NCBI GenBank assembly: GCA_036510735.1
Contig: DATCDK010000212.1
Span: 1 to 13,057, forward strand
Source of the DNA: PALSA-607 sp036510735
GTDB lineage: Bacteria > Actinomycetota > Actinomycetes > Acidothermales > Acidothermaceae
Reading direction: 5' to 3'
DNA length: 13,057 bases
Part shown: positions 5,384 through 12,363 of the stretch, one piece after another
Position numbering within the stretch: the stretch's first letter is position 1
How the letters are laid out: every line of letters starts with the position of its first letter
Made by a program: the position numbers and the translations under genes
The notes under the pieces: generated by a model
Database searches by the model: none
What the model was told of the DNA's origin: nothing
What the model saw: only the letters and a program-made list of their open reading frames with translations

Positions 5384-6832
5384 TTACTTTCCCTTTGCGA
5401 GATAGGCCTCGAGACCGTGCCGGCCGCCTTCGCGGCCGAAGCCTGACTCCTTGTAACCGCCGAACGGTGAAGCCGGGTCGAATTTGTTGAAGGTGTTCGC
5501 CCACACGACGCCGGCGCGCAAGCGGTCGGCCATCCAGAGGATCCGGCTGCCCTTGTCGGTCCAGACTCCGGCCGACAAACCATACGGCGTGTTGTTCGCC
5601 TTTTCGATTGCTTCGTCGGGCGTGCGGAACGTGAGGACGGACAGCACCGGTCCGAAGATCTCCTCGCGGGCGATGCGATGCGCTTGGGTGACGCCGGTGA
5701 AGATGGTCGGCGGGAACCAGAAGCCGCGTTCGGGCAGCTCACAGGCTGGCGACCATCGCTCGGCACCTTCTGCCTCGCCGATGTCGGAGAGCTCGCGAAT
5801 GCGCGCGAGTTGTTCGTATGAGTTGATCGCTCCGACATCGGTGTTCTTGTCGAGCGGGTCACCGAGACGCAGCGTCGACATCCGGCGGCGCAACCGGTCG
5901 AGCACCTCGTCGGCAACCGACTCTTGAACGAGCAACCGCGAACCGGCGCAGCACACGTGGCCCTGGTTGAAGAAGATCCCGCCGACGATGCCCTCGACCG
6001 CTTCGTCGATCGGGGCGTCGTCGAACACGATGTTGGCGGCCTTGCCGCCGAGCTCAAGACTGAGCCGCTTTCTCGTGCCAGCAAGGGTTTTCGCGATCGC
6101 ACGGCCGACCTCGGTCGAGCCAGTAAAGGCGACCTTGTCGACGCCGTCGTGGCCGACAAGCATCTTGCCTGTGTCGCCCGCGCCGGTGACGATGTTCACC
6201 ACTCCAGCGGGGAGACCGGCCTGCTGGCAGATCTCCGCGAATACGAGTGCGGTCAACGGCGTGGTCTCTGCGGGCTTCAGCACAACGGTGTTGCCGCAGG
6301 CGAGCGCGGGCGCGATCTTCCACGCCAGCATCATCAGTGGGAAGTTCCACGGGATGACCTGAGCTGCCACGCCGATCGGCTTGGGGTTGGCACCAAATCC
6401 TGCGTGCTCGAGCTTGTCGGCCCAGCCCGCGTAATAGAAGAAGTGAGCCGCGACGAGCGGCAGATCGACGTCCCGCGATTCTTTGATTGGCTTGCCGTTG
6501 TCGAGGGATTCGAGCACCGCGAGTTCGCGCGAACGTTCCTGAATGATGCGGGCGATGCGGAACAGATACTTCGAGCGCTCTTTGCCCGGCATCGAGCCCC
6601 AGACGCCGTCGAAGGCCTTGCGAGCTGCGGCGACAGCACGGTCGATATCTCGCGGACCGGCCTCGGAGATTTCGGCGAGCACTTCCTCGCTCGCCGGGTT
6701 GATGGTCTTGAACGTCTCGCCGTCCTCGGGCTCGACGAATTCGCCGCCGATGAACAGGCCGTAGGAGCTGGCGATGTTGACGATCGCCCGCGACTCAGGT
6801 GCTGGCGAATACGGAAACAGCTTGCTCGTCAT
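5384..6832 (-). CDS. NAD(P)+-dependent aldehyde dehydrogenase
   Basis: This is a full-length, 482-residue member of the aldehyde dehydrogenase superfamily, oxidising an aldehyde to the carboxylate with NAD(P)+. All key elements are present: IPWNF with Asn163, VVLKPAE with Lys186 for cofactor binding, FTGSTEVG (236-243) in the Rossmann fold, LELGGK with general base Glu260, NQGHVCCAG with nucleophile Cys294, EEIFGPV with Glu391, and the NNTPYGLSAGVWT and GGYKESGFGREGG blocks near the C-terminus. The gene starts 9 bases after deoC, with GAGG partly overlapping the deoC stop as its ribosome site, so they form one message. This position makes acetaldehyde released by DeoC the likely substrate, giving acetate. 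Substrate choice is inferred from context; the motifs alone do not distinguish acetaldehyde from other aldehydes. A truncated paralogue follows three bases downstream. Confidence 0.93.
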   Translation of the reverse strand: MTSKLFPYSPAPESRAIVNIASSYGLFIGGEFVEPEDGETFKTINPASEEVLAEISEAGPRDIDRAVAAARKAFDGVWGSMPGKERSKYLFRIARIIQERSRELAVLESLDNGKPIKESRDVDLPLVAAHFFYYAGWADKLEHAGFGANPKPIGVAAQVIPWNFPLMMLAWKIAPALACGNTVVLKPAETTPLTALVFAEICQQAGLPAGVVNIVTGAGDTGKMLVGHDGVDKVAFTGSTEVGRAIAKTLAGTRKRLSLELGGKAANIVFDDAPIDEAVEGIVGGIFFNQGHVCCAGSRLLVQESVADEVLDRLRRRMSTLRLGDPLDKNTDVGAINSYEQLARIRELSDIGEAEGAERWSPACELPERGFWFPPTIFTGVTQAHRIAREEIFGPVLSVLTFRTPDEAIEKANNTPYGLSAGVWTDKGSRILWMADRLRAGVVWANTFNKFDPASPFGGYKESGFGREGGRHGLEAYLAKGK

Positions 6833-6841
6833 GTGCGCGCC

Positions 6842-7792
6842 TCAGTCGATCGTGACGTAGTCGGGGCCGGAGTAGTGGCCGGTTGCCATCTTCTGGCGTT
6901 GCAGCAGGAGATCGTTGAGCAGGCTTGATGCGCCGAGGCGGAACCAGTCAGGGCTGAGCCAATCGTCGCCAACCGTTTCGTTCACAAGTACGAGGTAGCG
7001 CATCGCGTCTTTCGTGGTGCGTATACCGCCGGCCGGCTTGACGCCGACTTGCCTGCCGGTCGTGTCGCGGAAGTCGCGGACGGCTTGCAGCATCACGAGA
7101 GTGACGGGCAGCGTCGCGGCCGGACTCACCTTGCCGGTACTGGTCTTGATGAAGTCGCCACCGGCGATCATCGCGAGCCAGGATGCACGCTTCACGTTGT
7201 CATAGGTCGCGAGCTCACCGGTCTCGAGGATCACCTTGAGATGGGCGTCCTTGCAGGCGGCCTTCACCTGCACGATCTCGTCGTACACGTCGAGGTAGTG
7301 ACCTTCGAGGAACGCGCCGCGATCGATCACCATGTCGATCTCGTCGGCGCCATTCGCGACCGCATCGCGGACGTCGGCGAGCTTGACGGTTAGCGCTGCT
7401 CGGCCGGAGGGGAAGCTGGTTGCGACGCTGGCGACCTTGACGCCGCTGTCGCCGAGGTACTCCTTGGCGGTCGTGACGAGGTCGGGGTAGACGCAGATCG
7501 CGGCGACGCTCGGGCAGCTGGCGTCGCCCGGGTCGGGGCGAATCCCCTTGGCGCAGAGCGCGCGGACCTTGCCGTGGGTGTCTTGGCCCTCGAGGGTCGT
7601 CAGGTCGATCATCGAGATGGCCATGTCGATGGCCCAGCGCTTGGCCTCGGTCTTGATGGAACGGGTCGAGAGGGCCGCCGCCCGAGCCTCGGCGCCGACC
7701 TGGTCGACACCGGGCAAACCGTGCAGGAAGCGGCGCAAGGCGGAATCTGAACTGGCGACGTCCGTCGGGATCGCCGACGTAGTGAGCGTCAT
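6842..7792 (-). CDS. deoC: Deoxyribose-phosphate aldolase
   Basis: DeoC (DERA) is a class I aldolase that reversibly cleaves 2-deoxy-D-ribose-5-phosphate into glyceraldehyde-3-phosphate and acetaldehyde, the last step of deoxynucleoside catabolism in the cytoplasm. Active-site blocks are clear: DEIDMVID with Asp153 (150-157), GGDFIKTSTGK with Schiff-base Lys216 (211-221), and VGVKPAGGIRT with Lys252 (249-259). At 316 residues it is of the longer type, with an N-terminal extension and a C-terminal segment (GASSLLNDLLLQRQKM) near the length of eukaryotic DERA rather than the roughly 220-260 residues of short bacterial forms. ATG 7792 is the natural start. A TATGGT hexamer 6 bases upstream could be the -10 of a leaderless transcript, but no good -35 accompanies it. 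It leads the operon deoC - ALDH - ALDH-like and is divergent from the chemoreceptor gene. Confidence 0.95.
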   Translation of the reverse strand: MTLTTSAIPTDVASSDSALRRFLHGLPGVDQVGAEARAAALSTRSIKTEAKRWAIDMAISMIDLTTLEGQDTHGKVRALCAKGIRPDPGDASCPSVAAICVYPDLVTTAKEYLGDSGVKVASVATSFPSGRAALTVKLADVRDAVANGADEIDMVIDRGAFLEGHYLDVYDEIVQVKAACKDAHLKVILETGELATYDNVKRASWLAMIAGGDFIKTSTGKVSPAATLPVTLVMLQAVRDFRDTTGRQVGVKPAGGIRTTKDAMRYLVLVNETVGDDWLSPDWFRLGASSLLNDLLLQRQKMATGHYSGPDYVTID

Positions 7793-7893
7793 TGATTCAC
7801 CATATCGCCGCGACGCGCGGTTGGCTTCGGGCGAGTTGCGCGACCGAAGCGGAGCTGGCTGGGACTATGAGCTGACGACAGCGGAGGGGTCAC
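7793..7893. promoter_or_regulatory. Divergent control region between deoC and the chemoreceptor gene
   Basis: These 101 bases must hold the start signals of both directions. An inverted repeat GCTTCGG (7824-7830) / CCGAAGC (7844-7850) has perfect 7-bp arms whose centres are 20 bases apart, about two helical turns, a spacing suited to a dimeric regulator. A smaller CCGCG-ACG-CGCGG repeat lies at 7808-7820. TATGGT on the minus strand (just above deoC) is a possible -10. The right end holds GGAGGGG (7883-7889), a strong ribosome site for the GTG start at 7894. Confidence 0.4.
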
Positions 7894-9378
7894 GTGAAGC
7901 CGACACTTCAAGCTGTCCTGCGGCGCCGGGATGGGCGCACCGCAGCGGGATCGCAGACCGGCATTGCCAGCGGCGCACTCGAACGCCTCGTCGCAAACGT
8001 GGTCACTCACCTGGGGCAGCTCGGCTACGAGACCGGCTACGTGCTGGGCAATCTGCACCAGCTCTCGGACGAAGCGGCGGCGCAAGCGGCCATCTTCGAA
8101 GTCTTGAGCGCGGCGACTCAGCAAATCAAGGCCGAGAATCGCGCCGTCGTCGACAGTGCCAGGGTGGTGCTTGAGCAGACCGTGCAGATCCGCGATCGGT
8201 CGGCGGATTGCCAAGACAGGTTCGAAGAGTCGGCGCCGGCGTTGCGCGCGGTCGGCGACTGGCTCACGGGAATGGGCGCGCGCATTGACACGATCACTGA
8301 TCAGCTTCGCGAAGTCGGCGACGCCGCATCTCGGATCGGACGCATCGCTACGCAGACCCACATTCTGGCGCTGAACGCGAGTATCGAGGCCTCCAAGAGC
8401 ACGACCGAGGGACGCGGCTTTGCGGTGATTGCCGACAGCGTGCGAACGCTCGCGTCGGAGAGCGCAGCTTCGGCGGTCACCATCAACACAACACTCAGCG
8501 CCCTGGGGAGCTCGCTGGAGGTCTTCCGTTCCGACAGCCAGACCGCTGATGTGCACGCTCGCTCCGTACAAGCGAGCACGGATGCGATGTCGGCCTTCAT
8601 TTCCGAGCTCACCGAGCGAGCCGCAAGAGTCTCGGACTCGGCGCAGAACATTGAGAACACAGCGACGGCAAGCCAAGAGGGAACATCACACTTTGTCGAT
8701 TCGCTAAGCCGGCTCACGGAGGGTATTGATCGCTCTCAGACAGAGATCGCTCGAAGCCGTGACAGGGTCGCAACGTTGCTCGGGTCCGCAAACGTCGTCC
8801 TGCAAGACTTGTCGGCGTCCGGCGTGCGGACAGTCGATACGCCGTATATCGAGGCCGCCGTCGACGCAGCGGCCCGGGCGAAGGTCATCCTTGAGGACGC
8901 TGTCGACAGCGGTGCGATTGCGCACAAGGACCTCTTCGACGAGAACTACGTCCCTATTCCAGGGACGGATCCATTGCAGGTACTCACAAAGTTCACTGAG
9001 TTCGCCGAGAAGTATTTGCTGCCGCTCATGGAGGCTGTGCATGCGAAGCTGTCCGATAGCGTGTATTGCGTAGCAGGGGATCGCAACGGATATGCACCCG
9101 CGAACACGTCCGAGTACTCCCATCCACAGGGGCCCGACCGGGCGTGGAACGATGCGCATTGCCGCAATCGTCGGATCTTCGACAACGAGGTCGCGACTCG
9201 AGCTGCGAAGAACCGCGCAGGTCCGCTCATCCAGGTCTACCGCCGTGACCTCGGCGGTGGCACGTTCGACATCGTGAAGGATGCGGCTGCGCCGATCTTC
9301 GTCGGCAAAGACCACTGGGGAGCATTCCGGATCGGCTACATCGCCGGTGCGCCCCAGCTTGTTGAAGGGAAGCCATGA
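7894..9378 (+). CDS. Soluble methyl-accepting chemotaxis-like protein with C-terminal sensor domain
   Basis: The 494-residue protein carries the methyl-accepting chemoreceptor signalling hairpin but no membrane segment and no HAMP domain. The hairpin tip is IGRIATQTHILALNASIEAS (148-167) followed by GRGFAVIADSVRTLASES (173-190), which contacts CheA/CheW in true receptors. Long coiled-coil arms flank it (about 25-145 and 190-310). Residues 320-487 form a separate domain with NYVPIPGTDP, DRNGYAPAN, RAWNDAHCRNRRIFD, YRRDLGGG and KDAAAPIFVGKDHWGAFRIGYI. I recall this pattern at the C-terminus of many proteobacterial cytoplasmic MCPs, where it is probably a ligand-sensing module. Cys392, His422 and Cys423 are candidate ligand or cofactor residues. 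No CheR-binding pentapeptide ends the chain. The GTG start has GGAGGGG 4 bases upstream. The stop overlaps the oxidoreductase ATG (ATGA). No che gene is in the window, so the signalling partner is unknown. Confidence 0.88.
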   Translation: MKPTLQAVLRRRDGRTAAGSQTGIASGALERLVANVVTHLGQLGYETGYVLGNLHQLSDEAAAQAAIFEVLSAATQQIKAENRAVVDSARVVLEQTVQIRDRSADCQDRFEESAPALRAVGDWLTGMGARIDTITDQLREVGDAASRIGRIATQTHILALNASIEASKSTTEGRGFAVIADSVRTLASESAASAVTINTTLSALGSSLEVFRSDSQTADVHARSVQASTDAMSAFISELTERAARVSDSAQNIENTATASQEGTSHFVDSLSRLTEGIDRSQTEIARSRDRVATLLGSANVVLQDLSASGVRTVDTPYIEAAVDAAARAKVILEDAVDSGAIAHKDLFDENYVPIPGTDPLQVLTKFTEFAEKYLLPLMEAVHAKLSDSVYCVAGDRNGYAPANTSEYSHPQGPDRAWNDAHCRNRRIFDNEVATRAAKNRAGPLIQVYRRDLGGGTFDIVKDAAAPIFVGKDHWGAFRIGYIAGAPQLVEGKP

Positions 9379-10352
9379 CCGATCCTGTGCGTTGGGGAAT
9401 CCTCTCGACCGCGCTTATCAACACCAAGGTGCTCAGGGGCGCGGCACTGTCGGCAGACGTCACTGTGGTGGCAGTCGGCAGTCGCGACGGCGATCGCAGC
9501 CGTGAGTTCGCGAGTCAGTGGGGCATCGGGCGCGCGTACGGCAGCTACGACGAGGTGCTCGCCGATCCAGATGTCGAGGCGGTCTACATTCCGCTACCCA
9601 ACTCGCTGCACCACGACTGGACGATGAGGTCGCTTGAGGCCGGCAAGCACGTGCTGTGCGAGAAGCCGTACACACGCAACGCCGCCGAGGTCTCCGTCGC
9701 TTTCGACAAGGCGGCACAGAGCGGGTTGGTGCTCAGCGAGGCCTTCATGTTCCGCTATCACCCGCACATACAGGCGCTTGTTCAGCTCGTGAGAAGTGGT
9801 CAGCTCGGCCACCTCCGTCTCATCTCGGGCGCATTCTCCGGGCACACCGACAACCCCAACGATGTGCGACTCGATCCTGCGCTGGACGGCGGCAGCTTGA
9901 TGGACGTCGGCGTCTACCCGCTGAGTGCTTCGAGACTGCTGGCAGGGGAGCCGACCGCGGTGACCGCCCAACAAGTGACCGGCGCTACTGGAGTCGACGT
10001 CAGCTTCGCGGCGACGCTGCGCTTCGACGACGACGTCCTCGCTCACTTCGACTGCGCGTTCCACGTGGCTGACCGCAGCTATCTCGAGGTGGTCGGCACT
10101 GAGGGTCGAGTCGAGGTGTCTGACCCCTGGCACGGCACCCAACCTGCACTCACGGTCACGATGCGCGGCGCCGACCCGGTGCGAACGGAGGTCGACCCGG
10201 CGAACCCGTACCAGCTCGAACTCGAGGAGTTCGGCAAGGCTGTGAGGGGCGAGCCGAATCAGCTGCTCGGCCGAGCCGACGCGGTCGGCCAAGCGAAGGC
10301 GATCGAGGCGCTGTATCGAGCAGCCGATTCCGGCACCACTGTCGCGTTGTAA
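9375..10352 (+). CDS. Gfo/Idh/MocA-family NAD(P)-dependent oxidoreductase
   Basis: This 325-residue protein belongs to the glucose-fructose oxidoreductase / inositol dehydrogenase family. An N-terminal Rossmann fold (WGILSTALI at 7-15, VVAVGSRD at 31-38) precedes the family signature CEKP with catalytic Lys97. FMFRYHPH (124-131) and GGSLMDVGVYPLSASRLL (172-189) follow, with Asp177 and Tyr181 at the usual active-site positions. The C-terminal half is the beta-sheet substrate domain. The SEAFMFRYHP pattern resembles the D-xylose dehydrogenase / dihydrodiol dehydrogenase branch, so an NADP-linked sugar or polyol oxidation is likely, but the substrate cannot be fixed. The dinucleotide loop lacks a textbook GxGxxG, reading GILSTA instead, which is seen in this branch. 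It overlaps the chemoreceptor stop by four bases, with AAGGGA as ribosome site, implying coupled translation. It ends 15 bases before the convergent CWB2 gene. Confidence 0.9.
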   Translation: MTDPVRWGILSTALINTKVLRGAALSADVTVVAVGSRDGDRSREFASQWGIGRAYGSYDEVLADPDVEAVYIPLPNSLHHDWTMRSLEAGKHVLCEKPYTRNAAEVSVAFDKAAQSGLVLSEAFMFRYHPHIQALVQLVRSGQLGHLRLISGAFSGHTDNPNDVRLDPALDGGSLMDVGVYPLSASRLLAGEPTAVTAQQVTGATGVDVSFAATLRFDDDVLAHFDCAFHVADRSYLEVVGTEGRVEVSDPWHGTQPALTVTMRGADPVRTEVDPANPYQLELEEFGKAVRGEPNQLLGRADAVGQAKAIEALYRAADSGTTVAL

Positions 10353-10367
10353 GACCACGCAGCTGCG

Positions 10368-12278
10368 CTAGCGAGCGAGCGAGATTATCCCTGATCCGCT
10401 GCCGAGCCGCGCCGCGATCTGAACTACTACGTCGTCGTCGACGGCGGATTGTCCGCCGAAGACTGTCGCGCTTGAAACCGTGCCACTACGTGTTTGCAGA
10501 TAGGCGGCGGAGGGCTCGGGCAACGTACCGGTCGGCGGCACAAGCAGCAGCGGTTCCCCGGCGGACCCCGCAACGGGACCACCTGCAAGCGCATCGGGGA
10601 AGCTCTCACCGCTTGCCGTCGAAACCGCTGTAGGAGAGGGGAAGAAGGCTCGCGCCACCGCTGCCGATGTCGCGTAGCGATCGGCTCCCACCACGGCGAT
10701 TGCCGACGGATCGGCGGCGCTTGCTGGACCACCGATTGCATAGTGTGCCCCTGGGTGCGCCTTGAGATACGCCGCTGTTGCGGCCGGTTGCGATGCGCCG
10801 TCGGTCAACAGGATCGCGCCGTATTCTGCAACAGCCGCTGGCACGGCTGAGAGCGCGTCGGCGAAGCCTTCACCCGTTGTCTCGAAGACCGTGCTGGGAT
10901 TGCTCATGGCGCCGGCGATTGCGACTGCAGTGCCGAACCGATCAGACCCTGCCAGCCGAACCGTGGCGAATCCCATTGCAGAGATCGCGGATGAAACGGA
11001 TGTCGACAGCGCCGCCGTCCCGCCTAAGAGGAACACAGTCCCGCCAGGCTCGAGGACGCGTTGAATCTCTGTCTTCGTCACTGCGTCGAGAGACCCGGAC
11101 GACGTCAACAGCAGCGGTCCGTGCTTCGCGGCCGCGAGGGGGCCGCCGGCCAGTGCGTCGGGGAATGCGTCCGCTCGCGCCAGCACAACCGCGGGCGCCG
11201 TCCCGCCGGTCGCAAACGAAGACTGCGACACCGCGACAGCTGTCGACTCTCGGTCGGTGCCGAAGATCCTTGCGGGCATGACATTCGATGTCGCCGTGGA
11301 GCCATAAACCCAGGTCTGACTGGGCGCCGCCGGCGCGCCAGGTGTCGCGGCCATCGACACGAGTTGATGCGTTGCGGAGTCATAGACAACGGGCAGAGTT
11401 GGGGTCGGCGTGGTGACCGCAGCCTGGCTCCACGACCCGCCCGCAAGCACCCACGTCTGCCAGCCCGGCGACGGCCACCTGGCGATCACAGAGACGACAG
11501 CCACCAACCCGCCGGCATCGGCGTCGTAGGCGATGGAGCCACCCTCACCCTCCTGAATTGGCACGGTCATTGAGGTCAGCGCCCAGTTCGCGCCGTCCCA
11601 ACGCCATACCTGCATTCCCGGGACCTGGAGGCCGGGGTCGTACACGAGCATCAAGACGGCGTGCTGGTCAGGGTCGTAGGCCATTGAACAGCCGCTCATA
11701 GGGGGGCCTGCATCGACCGTGAGCTGCACCCAGTTCGTGCCTGTCCAATTCCACGTCGCGGGCTTCCCGGTCAACGCAGCGATTTCGTACATCAGTAGCT
11801 GGCCCGTATCAGGATCGTAAGTAGCGCACGTCTCCCGGTCACCATTTGGAGGCACAGTCGCGGGACGCCGCTGCATCCACATCGCGCCGTTCCACGTCCA
11901 GGTATCCGTGTTGCCATCCGATGCCACCACAGGGGTGCTGTGAAGAAGGTCGCCGCCGAACATGACGAGTTGCTTCGTCGCGCCGTCGTACGCAAGCGTC
12001 TCGTACGTCCGGTTGGACGGACTCGACGCCGGGTGCAGTTGGGTCCAGTTGGCTCCGTCCCACGTCCAGGTGCCGCTGTAGCCACCCGTCAGCACAAGTT
12101 GCCCTGTCCCGGCATCGAACGCCGCAGACATCGAGACGTCGCGAGGCGGGTTTGTGGCAGATGGCGCCTGGCTCCAGGTCTGCCCGGAACCAACGGCCAG
12201 CGCAGGAGAGACGAATGGAACGGCGGCGATGGCCCCGACCAGCGCCGCGACAACCACCAAACTCACCGGACGACGCAC
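10368..12278 (-). CDS. Secreted Kelch-like propeller protein with three CWB2 cell-wall-binding repeats
   Basis: The 636-residue exported protein begins with a signal peptide: RR at 2-3, a hydrophobic core (about 5-21) and a probable cleavage after ALA at 26-28. Residues 33-327 carry six repeats of about 47-56 residues marked by W-x-W motifs (near 70, 126, 175, 223, 275 and 322), each followed by YDxxTxQLVxxGG-type strands, consistent with a Kelch/galactose-oxidase-like beta-propeller. Residues 337-625 contain three putative cell wall binding repeats 2 (CWB2). Repeat 1 starts RIFGTDRESTAVA and has FPDALAGGPLA and VFLLGG; repeat 2 starts RLAGSDRFGTAVA; repeat 3 has VGADRYATSAAVA and FPDALAGGPVA. 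CWB2 anchors proteins non-covalently to the Gram-positive wall. Start GTG 12278 has GGGGG about 6 bases upstream. The propeller's target is unknown; adhesion or glycan binding is inference. Confidence 0.9.
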   Translation of the reverse strand: MRRPVSLVVVAALVGAIAAVPFVSPALAVGSGQTWSQAPSATNPPRDVSMSAAFDAGTGQLVLTGGYSGTWTWDGANWTQLHPASSPSNRTYETLAYDGATKQLVMFGGDLLHSTPVVASDGNTDTWTWNGAMWMQRRPATVPPNGDRETCATYDPDTGQLLMYEIAALTGKPATWNWTGTNWVQLTVDAGPPMSGCSMAYDPDQHAVLMLVYDPGLQVPGMQVWRWDGANWALTSMTVPIQEGEGGSIAYDADAGGLVAVVSVIARWPSPGWQTWVLAGGSWSQAAVTTPTPTLPVVYDSATHQLVSMAATPGAPAAPSQTWVYGSTATSNVMPARIFGTDRESTAVAVSQSSFATGGTAPAVVLARADAFPDALAGGPLAAAKHGPLLLTSSGSLDAVTKTEIQRVLEPGGTVFLLGGTAALSTSVSSAISAMGFATVRLAGSDRFGTAVAIAGAMSNPSTVFETTGEGFADALSAVPAAVAEYGAILLTDGASQPAATAAYLKAHPGAHYAIGGPASAADPSAIAVVGADRYATSAAVARAFFPSPTAVSTASGESFPDALAGGPVAGSAGEPLLLVPPTGTLPEPSAAYLQTRSGTVSSATVFGGQSAVDDDVVVQIAARLGSGSGIISLAR

Positions 12279-12363
12279 AGCTGACCCCCGTTAGATTCCT
12301 TCGCTCCCACAGTCTGTCGGGCCGCGTGCCTAACCGCAGGCGAACGAACGTGTCCGATCGCAC

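Noticed and set aside
10358..10367. CGCAGCTGCG palindrome between convergent genes as terminator
   Set aside because: It has no loop, so it cannot form a stable RNA hairpin as drawn, and it has no T-tract.
10370..10382. GCGAGCGAGCGAG tandem repeat as a regulatory repeat
   Set aside because: It is inside the last codons of the CWB2 protein gene and has only three short units.
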